Notes under the pieces: model-generated | Told to the model about the DNA's origin: nothing | Databases searched by the model: none | Seen by the model: the letters and a program-made list of their open reading frames with translations, nothing else | Part shown: positions 1 through 5,539 of the stretch, piece by piece | How the letters are laid out: every line of letters begins with the position of its first letter | Position numbering within the stretch: the first letter of the stretch is position 1 | Program-made: the position numbers and the translations under genes | Assembly (NCBI GenBank): GCA_045538195.1 | Contig: JAZSRA010000062.1 | Location: 1 to 7,798 of the forward strand | DNA: 7,798 nt | Reading direction: 5' to 3' | Source of the DNA: SVTX01 sp045538195 | GTDB taxonomy: Bacteria; Bacillota; Clostridia; Oscillospirales; CAG-272

Positions 1-48
1 TAACGCCATACAGCAGACAGTAAGTAGTGTTTTAAAAGTCTTTTTCAT
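1..48 (-). CDS. N-terminus of an exported protein (partial, runs off the window)
   Basis: Only the first 16 codons are visible, reading MKKTFKTLLTVCCMAL. A lysine-rich start followed by a hydrophobic run is the beginning of a Sec signal peptide, possibly a lipoprotein, but any lipobox or cleavage site lies outside the window. An in-frame ATG also occurs at 54-52. The ATG at 48-46 is preferred because the AAAGGAG ribosome-binding site (57-63) lies 8 bases upstream of it but only 2 bases from the other. Function cannot be inferred. A sigma-A-type promoter lies just upstream at 79-107. Confidence 0.6.
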   Translation of the reverse strand, partial: MKKTFKTLLTVCCMAL

Positions 49-78
49 GGACATTTCTCCTTTTATTTAGTTTTTACT

Positions 79-107
79 ATCATAGCATATCATTAAAAAA
101 AACGCAA
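79..107 (-). promoter_or_regulatory. Sigma-A promoter of the left-edge exported protein
   Basis: Read on the minus strand, TTGCGT (107-102) and TATGAT (84-79) are separated by exactly 17 bases, and a TGC precedes the -10 box (extended -10). The expected start near base 72 gives a short leader of about 24 bases before the ATG at 48. Confidence 0.6.
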
Positions 108-283
108 GAGTTTTGCAAAAACAATATGAAAATTTCCATTATTCTTTTGAATAGAAACTCCATCGAATTTCGGTTTTCATGTGTCTTAGTTGGCTGTTAT
201 TCGATTGCGATAGAGTTCAAATCCCGTAAGTGTTCAATATCTTTTTTCTCGTGACTATACGAGCCAAGGACAGAAAAACAGAA

Positions 284-308
284 AAAACCTTGATAAAATC
301 AAGGTTTT
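284..308 (-). terminator. Intrinsic terminator downstream of tRNA-Ser
   Basis: The 10-base arm AAAACCTTGA (284-293) pairs with TCAAGGTTTT (299-308) around a 5-base loop. On the minus strand the hairpin is followed by a U-rich run (TTTTTTCTGTTTTT), which fits termination of the tRNA transcript about 30 bases after its 3' end. The arms are A/T-rich at the base, so plus-strand activity is possible but nothing upstream on that strand needs it. Confidence 0.75.
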
Positions 309-339
309 CTGTGGCTATATCTTTTTTGTAGCCCTTTGA

Positions 340-431
340 TGGCGGAGAAGGAGAGATTCGAACTCTCGAACCGCTTTTGACGGTTACACGATTTCCAATC
401 CCGCGCGCTCGACCAGCTACGCGACTTCTCC
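340..431 (-). tRNA. tRNA-Ser, anticodon GGA, with encoded CCA
   Basis: The minus-strand sequence folds as a class II tRNA. The acceptor stem GGAGAAG/CTTCTCC closes perfectly, with discriminator G (343) and CCA (342-340). The D arm GCGT/GCGC carries the G18G19 pair. A long variable arm (ACCG...CGGT) is diagnostic of Ser/Leu/Tyr tRNAs, and the T arm is GAGAG-TTCGAAT-CTCTC. The anticodon loop TTGGAAA puts GGA at 396-394, which reads UCC and UCU serine codons. One oddity is visible: in the anticodon stem C27-G43, G28-U42, G30-C40 and A31-U39 can pair, but G29 (base 401) faces G41 (base 389). The tRNA has its own strong promoter and terminator, so it looks like a functional single-gene unit despite the mismatch. 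Confidence 0.93.
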
Positions 432-476
432 GTAAATGTTCGGCTTTTAAAAGCTAATTTTATTGGCGACTAAAGT

Positions 477-505
477 ATAATACCACAAAAATGTGATTTT
501 GTCAA
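477..505 (-). promoter_or_regulatory. Strong sigma-A promoter of tRNA-Ser
   Basis: On the minus strand a perfect TTGACA (505-500) and TATTAT (482-477) are separated by 17 bases, placing the start near base 470, about 40 bases before the mature tRNA 5' end. Upstream of the -35 box (506-538) the DNA is almost pure A/T apart from a central CGCG, like an UP element. This strength is typical of stable-RNA genes. Confidence 0.85.
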
Positions 506-591
506 TAGATTTTTGAAAAATATTTCGCGAAAATATTTGTCACTCGTCCAAACGATGGTTTCTTGATCAAATACTAACACCGAACAATTTT

Positions 592-620
592 AAAAGATTG
601 CGGTTCTGCCCTGATCTTTT
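592..620. other. Weak hairpin between the divergent tRNA and csoR promoters
   Basis: AAAAGAT (592-598) can pair with ATCTTTT (614-620) across a 15-base loop, with extra T residues to 622. It resembles a weak intrinsic terminator, but no gene reads into it on the plus strand. It may protect the copper promoter from upstream transcription, or mean nothing. No other structure or gene is visible in the rest of 506-634. Confidence 0.25.
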
Positions 621-634
621 TTGTCTGAACCCTC

Positions 635-663
635 TTGACAAATACCCCCACGGGGTATATAAT
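635..663 (+). promoter_or_regulatory. Sigma-A promoter of the csoR-copA operon
   Basis: TTGACA (635-640) and TATAAT (658-663) are both perfect consensus with a 17-base spacer. Such a promoter would be strong if unrepressed. The spacer is almost entirely filled by the CsoR operator, so repressor binding would directly block RNA polymerase. Expected start near base 670, giving a leader of about 33 bases before csoR. Confidence 0.9.
642..658. promoter_or_regulatory. CsoR operator, perfect inverted repeat
   Basis: ATACCCC (642-648) and GGGGTAT (652-658) form a perfect 7-base dyad around CAC. This has the A/T-flanked C-run/G-run design known for CsoR operators such as the one in front of Bacillus copZA (TACCC...GGGGGTA type). 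It lies between the -35 and -10 boxes of the promoter for csoR itself, which implies autoregulation and copper derepression. Confidence 0.85.
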
Positions 664-702
664 AAGGTGAAAGACATAAAATGAAAAACGGGGCATAATA
701 GT

Positions 703-999
703 ATGGAAAAATGTTGTTGTGAAAGAACCAAGCTGCGCGGAGAGGACGAAAAAAGAGCGCTTATTAACCGTTTGAGCCGAATTGAGGGTCAGATCCGCGG
801 AATACGAGGTATGGTGGAGCGCGACGCGTACTGCGCCGACATCGTGACGCAGGTCTCGGCGGTCTCGGCGGCTCTGGGAAGCTTCAACAAGGAGCTTTTG
901 GGCGAGCATATCCGCTCTTGTGTGGTAAGCGACGTCAAAGAGGGCGGCGGCGAAAAGGTCGACGAGCTTATAGAGCTGTTAGGAAAGCTTTTGAAATAA
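703..999 (+). CDS. csoR: Copper-sensing transcriptional repressor CsoR
   Basis: This 98-residue protein matches the CsoR/RcnR family (DUF156), all-helical repressors that bind G/C-rich operators and let go when Cu(I) binds. The signature NRLSRIEGQIRGI (22-34) is visible. The copper ligands follow the C-H-C pattern of CsoR rather than RcnR: Cys44 (in DAYCADI), His69 and Cys73 (in HIRSC). Tyr43, a second-shell residue in known CsoRs, is also present. An extra Cys4-Cys5-Cys6 triplet sits at the N-terminus, outside the classic site. The ATG at 703 has only a weak purine stretch upstream (CGGGGC, 690-694); the next in-frame starts would cut into the DNA-binding helix. The copA start lies 40 bases after the stop, so the two form one operon, controlled by the operator at 642-658. 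CsoR (copper) is much more likely than RcnR, FrmR or CstR because of the ligands and the neighbour. Confidence 0.93.
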   Translation: MEKCCCERTKLRGEDEKRALINRLSRIEGQIRGIRGMVERDAYCADIVTQVSAVSAALGSFNKELLGEHIRSCVVSDVKEGGGEKVDELIELLGKLLK

Positions 1000-1039
1000 G
1001 AGATTTGCAACTTTCTAATATGAAAACGAGGAACGAGTT

Positions 1040-3580
1040 ATGAGGAAATACAAGGTAACGGGTATGAGCTGTGCCGCCTGCTCCGCCCGTGTGGAAAAGG
1101 CAGTGTCGGCTCTTGACGGAGTGGAAAAATGTTCGGTCAATCTGCTGACGGGTGACATGGCGATAGAGGGCATCGCCACGGACTCCGAGGTCGTCTCGGC
1201 GGTAGAGGCGGCAGGCTACGGAGCGTCGCCCGAAAACGGGTCAAGGTCAGAAATTAGAAAAAGCAAGGATTCAAAAGCCCTTGAAAACAAGGAGATTTCC
1301 ATGCTTCGAGGCAGACTTATCGCATCGGCGGTGTTTATGCTCGCCCTTATGTACGTTTCAATGGGATACGTCATGTGGGGATTTCCCCTCCCCGATGCGT
1401 TGGCGAAAAATCCGCTTGCCATAGGACTTATTCAGCTTCTGTTATCGGCGATTGTAATGATAATAAATCAAAAATTCTTTATCAGCGGAGCCAAGGGACT
1501 TATCCACCGCGCGCCAAACATGGACACTTTGGTGGCGCTTGGCTCGGCGGCGTCCTTTATATATAGCGTCTATCTGCTCTTTTTGATGACGGTAGCGATG
1601 ACCGAGGGCAATACCGCCCATGCCGCTCACTATCTCCACGAGCTTTATTTTGAATCTGCGGCGATGATACTGACGTTGATCACCGTGGGCAAGCTGCTTG
1701 AGGCGGTGTCCAAGGGCAGGACAACCAACGCTCTGAAAAGTCTTATGGATCTTTCCCCCGAAACCGCCACTCTTATTCGTGACTGCGAGGAGATCACCGT
1801 TCCCGTGGAGCATGTGAACAGGGGCGATGCCTTCGTTGTCCGTCCCGGCGAAAGAATACCCGTGGACGGCATCATAACCGAGGGCAGTGCCGCTATCGAC
1901 GAATCTATGCTCACGGGCGAGAGTCTGCCCTCGGACAAGACGGCAGGAGACAAGGTTTCGGCTGGAACTATCAACCGTTCGGGATTTATCAAGTGTGAAG
2001 CGACGAGAGTCGGCGAGGATACGACCCTTTCGCAGATAATCAAGATCGTCAGCGACGCGTCGGCGACAAAAACACCCATATCCAAGGCGGCTGACAAAGT
2101 TTCGGGCATTTTCGTGCCTGCGGTCCTCATAATTTCGGCAATCACGGCTCTCGTGTGGGGTCTTGTTGGCGAGGACGCGGGATTTGTGATCGCCAGAGCC
2201 ATCACCGTGCTTGTCATAAGTTGTCCCTGTGCGCTTGGACTTGCCACCCCCGTGGCGATCATGGTGGGAAGCGGCGTTGGAGCGAAAAAAGGCATACTGT
2301 TCAAGACTGCCGAGGCTCTTGAAGTGACGGGTCGGGCAAGCATCGCCGTTCTTGACAAGACAGGAACCGTGACCAAGGGAGAAATGACGGTCACCGATAT
2401 GATACCTGCCGATGGCGTTGCCGAGAACGAGCTTTTGCCTCTTGCCGCGTCTCTCGAAAAACAAAGTGAGCATCCGTTGGCGGCGGCGATAGTCGCTCGC
2501 GGAGAAACTGACGGCGTGAGCTTTGCTACGGTGACCGATTTTAAAGCGATCTCGGGCAAGGGTGTCATCGGGTACGCTGACGGCAAAAGAATCTGCGGCG
2601 GCAATTTAGCTTTTATTAAAAACGAGTGTGAAGTCCCGAGCCACATTGAGAAAAGTGCTGAAAAGCTTGCCGAGAGTGGCAAAACTCCGATGTTTTTCGC
2701 CTGTGACGGCAATTTTATCGGCACGATAGCGGTAGCCGACGTTATAAAAGAGGACAGTCCGACAGCTATACGAGAGTTGCAAAATATGGGCTTTAAGGTC
2801 ATAATGCTGACGGGAGACAACAAAAAGACCGCTCTCGCCATCGGCGCGCAGGCAGGCGTTGACGAGGTCATTGCCGAGGTACTGCCCGACGGCAAGGCGG
2901 CAGTGATCGAGGGGCTGAAAAACCAAGGAAGGGTCATTATGGTAGGCGACGGAATCAATGATGCCCCTGCCCTTGCGACCGCAGACATTGGAGTTGCCAT
3001 CGGCGCGGGAACCGACGTTGCTATCGATGCCGCCGACGTGGTTCTTATGAAAAGCAGACTTTCCGATCTGCCGAAGGCTATCAAGCTGAGCCGCGCCACG
3101 CTCCGAAATATCCATCAGAACCTTTTCTGGGCGTTCTTCTACAATGCCATCGGAATACCCTTGGCGGCAGGAGTATGGATCCCGATATTCTCATGGGAGC
3201 TTGACCCCATGTTCGGCGCTCTTGCCATGTCACTTTCCAGCTTTTGCGTAGTGACAAACGCTTTGCGGCTGAATTTTGTCAATATTACAAAACCCACAAA
3301 AACAAAAAAACCAAACAAAATAAAAACCGCCGAACCCCATGTTGCGGCGAATGAAAAAGGAGATATAGCTATGACTAAAACCATGAAGATCGAAGGAATG
3401 ATGTGTCCTCACTGCTCGGGCAGAGTAAAAAAGAGCCTTGAAGCTCTTGAGGCAGTTGAGCTTGCCGAGGTAAGCCACGAAAGCGGAACTGCGGTGGTCA
3501 CTCTTGAATCCGACGTCGGCAACGACGTTCTCAAAAAGACCGTCGAGGACGCGGGATACGACGTAATATCGATAGAATAA
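1040..3580 (+). CDS. copA: P1B-1 copper-exporting ATPase CopA with N- and C-terminal HMA domains
   Basis: An 846-residue membrane pump that hydrolyses ATP to expel Cu(I) from the cytoplasm. In order: HMA metal-binding domain with GMSCAAC (residues 8-14); four membrane helices (about 91-225); actuator domain with TGES (292-295); helices 5 and 6 with the ion-site CPC (395-397); phosphorylation motif DKTGT (Asp439); nucleotide-domain HP (His478-Pro479); TGDN (591-594); GDGINDAP (636-643); and the last two helices with FYNAIGIP and MSLSS, the copper-specific TM7/TM8 signatures. A Lys/Pro/Thr-rich linker (about 748-777) then joins a second HMA domain (778-846) with GMMCPHC, resembling the separate chaperone CopZ. 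The ATG at 1040 is preceded by CGAGGAA at 7 bases. Length exceeds a one-HMA pump because of the C-terminal fusion. It follows csoR in the same operon and ends at a strong terminator. Confidence 0.96.
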   Translation: MRKYKVTGMSCAACSARVEKAVSALDGVEKCSVNLLTGDMAIEGIATDSEVVSAVEAAGYGASPENGSRSEIRKSKDSKALENKEISMLRGRLIASAVFMLALMYVSMGYVMWGFPLPDALAKNPLAIGLIQLLLSAIVMIINQKFFISGAKGLIHRAPNMDTLVALGSAASFIYSVYLLFLMTVAMTEGNTAHAAHYLHELYFESAAMILTLITVGKLLEAVSKGRTTNALKSLMDLSPETATLIRDCEEITVPVEHVNRGDAFVVRPGERIPVDGIITEGSAAIDESMLTGESLPSDKTAGDKVSAGTINRSGFIKCEATRVGEDTTLSQIIKIVSDASATKTPISKAADKVSGIFVPAVLIISAITALVWGLVGEDAGFVIARAITVLVISCPCALGLATPVAIMVGSGVGAKKGILFKTAEALEVTGRASIAVLDKTGTVTKGEMTVTDMIPADGVAENELLPLAASLEKQSEHPLAAAIVARGETDGVSFATVTDFKAISGKGVIGYADGKRICGGNLAFIKNECEVPSHIEKSAEKLAESGKTPMFFACDGNFIGTIAVADVIKEDSPTAIRELQNMGFKVIMLTGDNKKTALAIGAQAGVDEVIAEVLPDGKAAVIEGLKNQGRVIMVGDGINDAPALATADIGVAIGAGTDVAIDAADVVLMKSRLSDLPKAIKLSRATLRNIHQNLFWAFFYNAIGIPLAAGVWIPIFSWELDPMFGALAMSLSSFCVVTNALRLNFVNITKPTKTKKPNKIKTAEPHVAANEKGDIAMTKTMKIEGMMCPHCSGRVKKSLEALEAVELAEVSHESGTAVVTLESDVGNDVLKKTVEDAGYDVISIE
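3354..3362 (+). promoter_or_regulatory. Internal Shine-Dalgarno inside copA, before the CopZ-like domain
   Basis: AAAAAGGAG ends 8 bases before an in-frame ATG at 3371, the spacing expected of a working initiation site. It is a better match than the site in front of copA itself. The preceding bases (about 3292-3327) are A-rich and should be poorly structured, which favours ribosome access. Confidence 0.55.
3371..3580 (+). CDS. copZ: Candidate free CopZ-like copper chaperone from an internal start in copA
   Basis: Starting at the internal ATG, the last 69 residues of the copA frame form exactly one complete HMA domain: MTKTMKIEGMMCPHC at the N-terminus, with CxxC copper ligands corresponding to residues 12 and 15 of the short product, and the usual ending EDAGYDVISIE. 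CopZ carries Cu(I) to the ATPase and to CsoR, and bacillar operons encode it as a separate small gene next to copA. Here it is fused in frame, but the internal start begins precisely at the domain boundary and has a strong ribosome-binding site (3354-3362). Both the fused and free forms could be made from one mRNA. The alternative is a relic site left from an ancestral separate gene. Domain identity is firm; separate translation is inferred. Confidence 0.5.
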   Translation: MTKTMKIEGMMCPHCSGRVKKSLEALEAVELAEVSHESGTAVVTLESDVGNDVLKKTVEDAGYDVISIE

Positions 3581-3586
3581 ACAGAT

Positions 3587-3622
3587 GAAAGAGGCTCGAT
3601 TGCGAGCCTCTTTCGCACTTTT
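3587..3622 (+). terminator. Intrinsic terminator of the csoR-copA operon
   Basis: A perfect 12-base stem, GAAAGAGGCTCG (3587-3598) with CGAGCCTCTTTC (3603-3614), closes on the loop ATTG and begins 6 bases after the copA stop. The tail TTTCGCACTTTTC is only moderately U-rich, but stem stability and position fit. Confidence 0.8.
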
Positions 3623-3646
3623 CGCCAACCTTCGACATATTATGTA

Positions 3647-3668
3647 TTGAAGATCGATCGATCTTCAA
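3647..3668. repeat. 22-bp perfect palindrome upstream of the DUF11 gene
   Basis: Bases 3647-3657 are the exact reverse complement of 3658-3668, centred on GATCGATCGATC with no spacer. It sits between the copA terminator and the ribosome-binding site (GGAGG, 3677-3681). A TATTAT (3638-3643) just upstream could serve as a -10 box, which would put the transcript start at or inside the palindrome, so it would form a 5'-terminal hairpin. It could equally be an operator. Confidence 0.6.
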
Positions 3669-3688
3669 AAATTTACGGAGGACAAACA

Positions 3689-4570
3689 ATGGCAATCTTC
3701 ACAAATCAGGCTATCTTATCATATAGAAACGGTACGGTCAGCTCCAACGTGGTCACGGGAGAGATACTCGAGGTGCTTACCGCTACCAAAAACGCCCTAA
3801 TTGACACCTATTCGACGGGGGATACGGTGACCTACGTCATCAGTATACTGAACACGGGCAATACCGCCGTCAGCGGAGTGACCGTCTCCGACGACCTCGG
3901 TGCGTACGAATTTAACGGAACGGCGTTAGTTCCCCTCACCTATATTGACGGCTCTGTTGCATACTATCTTGACGGTGCGCTACAGGCAGACCCCACGGTG
4001 ACCTTGGGAACTGCGCTTGTGTTCAGCGGTCTGACTATTCCCGCAAACGGCAACGCTATGCTGATATATCAGGCGAGAGTCAACGAATTTGCTCCCTTGG
4101 GCGCTGACGGTGAAATAGTCAATACCGCCACGATCTCTGGCGCGGGACTCTGCGACGATCTCGCAGTGACCGAGACCATTACCGCGAGTAACGCTCCCGC
4201 CCTTGGCATAACCAAGGGAATATCTCCCACGACCGTTACCGAAAACGGTCAGCTGACCTACACCTTTACCGTTCAGAATTTTGGCAACACCGAAGCGGGC
4301 GTTGATGACGCGCTTGTGATCACCGATACCTTTGATCCCATCCTTGATCCCATCACCGTGACCTATAACGGCGAGGTCTGGACCGAAGGAGACCAGTACA
4401 CCTACGATCAGACAAGCGGCACTTTCGCGACCGTTGCAGGAAACATCACGGTTCCCGCGGCGACTTTTATGCAGGATCCTGAGAGCGGTGAGTGGAACGT
4501 GCTTCCCGGTGAAAGCACTGTCGTCGTTGTCGGTACGGTGAACTGCGGCGGTCAGAATAACGGCGATTGA
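3689..4570 (+). CDS. DUF11 double-repeat protein, no signal peptide
   Basis: The 293-residue product has two related beta-rich repeats of the DUF11 (conserved repeat domain) type. Repeat 1 is about 29-135, with STGDTVTYVISILNTGN; repeat 2 is about 170-285, with TENGQLTYTFTVQNFGNT and DTFDPILDPITV. Such domains normally build extracellular or cell-surface stalks, but here there is no signal peptide, transmembrane helix or LPXTG anchor. The protein is very acidic and Thr-rich, with only two Lys (34, 176) and two Arg (13, 130), and has two Cys (155, 286). The start is ATG 3689, supported by GGAGG (3677-3681) at 7 bases. An upstream in-frame TTG at 3647 lies inside a palindrome and has no ribosome-binding site. 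It is a single-gene unit between two terminators. Similar proteins starting MAIFTNQA are, from memory, widespread in gut Clostridia. Function is unknown; a spore-surface or other non-Sec-exported structural role is speculation. Confidence 0.85.
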   Translation: MAIFTNQAILSYRNGTVSSNVVTGEILEVLTATKNALIDTYSTGDTVTYVISILNTGNTAVSGVTVSDDLGAYEFNGTALVPLTYIDGSVAYYLDGALQADPTVTLGTALVFSGLTIPANGNAMLIYQARVNEFAPLGADGEIVNTATISGAGLCDDLAVTETITASNAPALGITKGISPTTVTENGQLTYTFTVQNFGNTEAGVDDALVITDTFDPILDPITVTYNGEVWTEGDQYTYDQTSGTFATVAGNITVPAATFMQDPESGEWNVLPGESTVVVVGTVNCGGQNNGD

Positions 4571-4594
4571 TACCGATAGAATAACCTGATATTC

Positions 4595-4636
4595 AAAAAA
4601 TGCTTGCTTCACAAACGTGAAGCAAGCTGCGTTTTT
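4595..4636. terminator. Bidirectional terminator between convergent DUF11 and M23 genes
   Basis: An 11-base perfect stem, GCTTGCTTCAC (4602-4612) with GTGAAGCAAGC (4617-4627), has an AAAC loop. On the plus strand it is followed by TGCGTTTTTACTT, and on the minus strand by a run of six T (4600-4595). It can therefore end both converging genes, and the minus-strand side looks the stronger. Confidence 0.85.
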
Positions 4637-5381
4637 ACTTATCTACGTTTCCCGATTGGGAGATGGTGTCCTTAGCCGCCTTGCTGAGGTAGTCGGCAGG
4701 GTCAACGGCGATGCCGTTTACAGTCATCTCGATGTGAAGGTGAGGCTCGTCGGCAAGCTCTGCCAAAGCGCTCTCCCCTACCTTACCGATCTGCTGACCG
4801 TTTTTGAGAGTCTTTCCCTTCTCGATTCCCGAGGAGAGAACGGGGTCAAGGTTCTTGTAGAATGTGAAGATGCCGTCGCCGTGGTCGATCGCCACGCACT
4901 TACCCATCATTGCGTCGTCCCAGATCTTTGATACTGTTCCGTCTGCCGCCGCGAATACGGGCGCGCCCTCATCGGTGGTTATATCGATGCCAAGATGCAC
5001 CTTGTATGCGCCCATAGTCTCCGACCATACCTGGAGAGTTGCGTCGTGTCCCTTGGAAATGACGCCCTCGGCAGGGAGAGAAAGCTGAAATTCCTCTGCC
5101 TCGCCGCCTACGGGAGTTTCGTTTTCGTCCTTGTGAACGGGGGTGTTGACGGTACCGTTTACGGTGTCGTCGTCTGTTTCGGTGGGTGTTTCGGTTCTGT
5201 TGTCGCCCGTGTCGGACGCGTCAGTTGCGTACTGCTGCTTTGCTCTGTTGGTTGCGATACTTGCCGAAAGTACTACTGCCAGAACAAGCGTCAGGCAGGC
5301 TACCGTCGCCACGAAGCCGCCCTTGTGTGATAATTCCTTGCACTTCTGTGCAAATCTGCTTTCCTTAAATTTTTCCCACAT
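4635..5381 (-). CDS. Membrane-anchored LytM/M23 metallopeptidase, SpoIIQ-like
   Basis: The 248-residue protein has a short basic cytoplasmic N-terminus, one membrane helix (about 22-43), a Thr/Asp/Glu-rich extracellular linker (about 50-95) and a C-terminal LytM fold (about 100-235). The zinc site is complete: HLGID gives His129 and Asp133, HLH gives His214 and His216, and His167 (in DHGDG) fits the accessory catalytic histidine. An active enzyme would cut peptidoglycan peptide bridges. Size and layout fit SpoIIQ, the forespore protein that pairs with SpoIIIAH during engulfment. Bacillus SpoIIQ lacks a complete zinc site, whereas the clostridial one is known to keep it. The ATG at 5381 has AAGGAG 7 bases upstream. 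A forespore-like promoter candidate lies at 5436-5465, which supports the sporulation reading. Another cell-wall M23 hydrolase is possible; no spoIID or spoIIIA gene is in view to decide. Confidence 0.85.
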   Translation of the reverse strand: MWEKFKESRFAQKCKELSHKGGFVATVACLTLVLAVVLSASIATNRAKQQYATDASDTGDNRTETPTETDDDTVNGTVNTPVHKDENETPVGGEAEEFQLSLPAEGVISKGHDATLQVWSETMGAYKVHLGIDITTDEGAPVFAAADGTVSKIWDDAMMGKCVAIDHGDGIFTFYKNLDPVLSSGIEKGKTLKNGQQIGKVGESALAELADEPHLHIEMTVNGIAVDPADYLSKAAKDTISQSGNVDK

Positions 5382-5435
5382 ATAAAATCTCCTTTTTTGT
5401 TATGAAGTACCACGCGTAGGAAGTGGTTACAGTCA

Positions 5436-5465
5436 TATTTTTTACCCCGCTTGGCTGATTTATGC
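5436..5465 (-). promoter_or_regulatory. Candidate forespore (sigma-F/G-type) promoter of the M23 gene
   Basis: On the minus strand GCATA (5465-5461), 14 bases, then GGTAAAAAATA (5446-5436) resembles the sigma-F pattern (GYATA, 14-16 bases, GGnnAnAnT), though the distal T is one base further than consensus. No good TTGACA/TATAAT pair is seen in the gap. A start near 5430 would give a leader of about 50 bases. Confidence 0.4.
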
Positions 5466-5500
5466 AGGAGAGGCGAATTTTTTGCCGAATTACTTTTATA

Positions 5501-5528
5501 TAGTAAAAGGGGCGGCAGCGCCGCCCCT
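5501..5528 (-). terminator. Intrinsic terminator of the DUF378 gene
   Basis: A 9-base G/C-rich stem, AGGGGCGGC (5508-5516) with GCCGCCCCT (5520-5528), has a 3-base loop. On the minus strand it is followed by TTTTACTATAT. It begins 11 bases after the DUF378 stop codon, so the M23 gene further on is transcribed separately. Confidence 0.75.
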
Positions 5529-5539
5529 GAAAATTGAGA

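Noticed and set aside
215..225. GTTCAAATCCC resembling a tRNA T-loop, possible attachment-site remnant
   Set aside because: The flanking bases do not form a T stem or acceptor stem, and no second copy of the tRNA-Ser 3' end is present in the window.
248..263. Small hairpin CTCGT/ACGAG near the left edge
   Set aside because: A five-base stem is expected by chance, and it has no link to a gene beyond the terminator already called.
197..298. Open stretch on the minus strand ending in a TAA, with a peptide-like end (HLRDLNSIAIE), near the tRNA 3' end, suggesting a remnant integrase
   Set aside because: It is only 33 codons, starts right after a TGA, overlaps the tRNA terminator and has no start or ribosome-binding site. 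I cannot match it to a recognisable recombinase motif.
1645..3099. 484-codon open frame on the minus strand inside copA
   Set aside because: It is antisense to an unmistakable P-type ATPase, is rich in Ser/Ala/Pro from reversed codons, and lacks any ribosome-binding site or domain.
3647..3688. Upstream TTG start extending the DUF11 protein by 14 residues
   Set aside because: The TTG lies in a palindrome without a Shine-Dalgarno, while ATG 3689 has GGAGG at proper spacing and gives the family-like N-terminus.
4617..5385. Several plus-strand open frames across the M23 gene
   Set aside because: They are antisense shadows. The minus-strand frame has the zinc site, membrane helix and ribosome-binding site.
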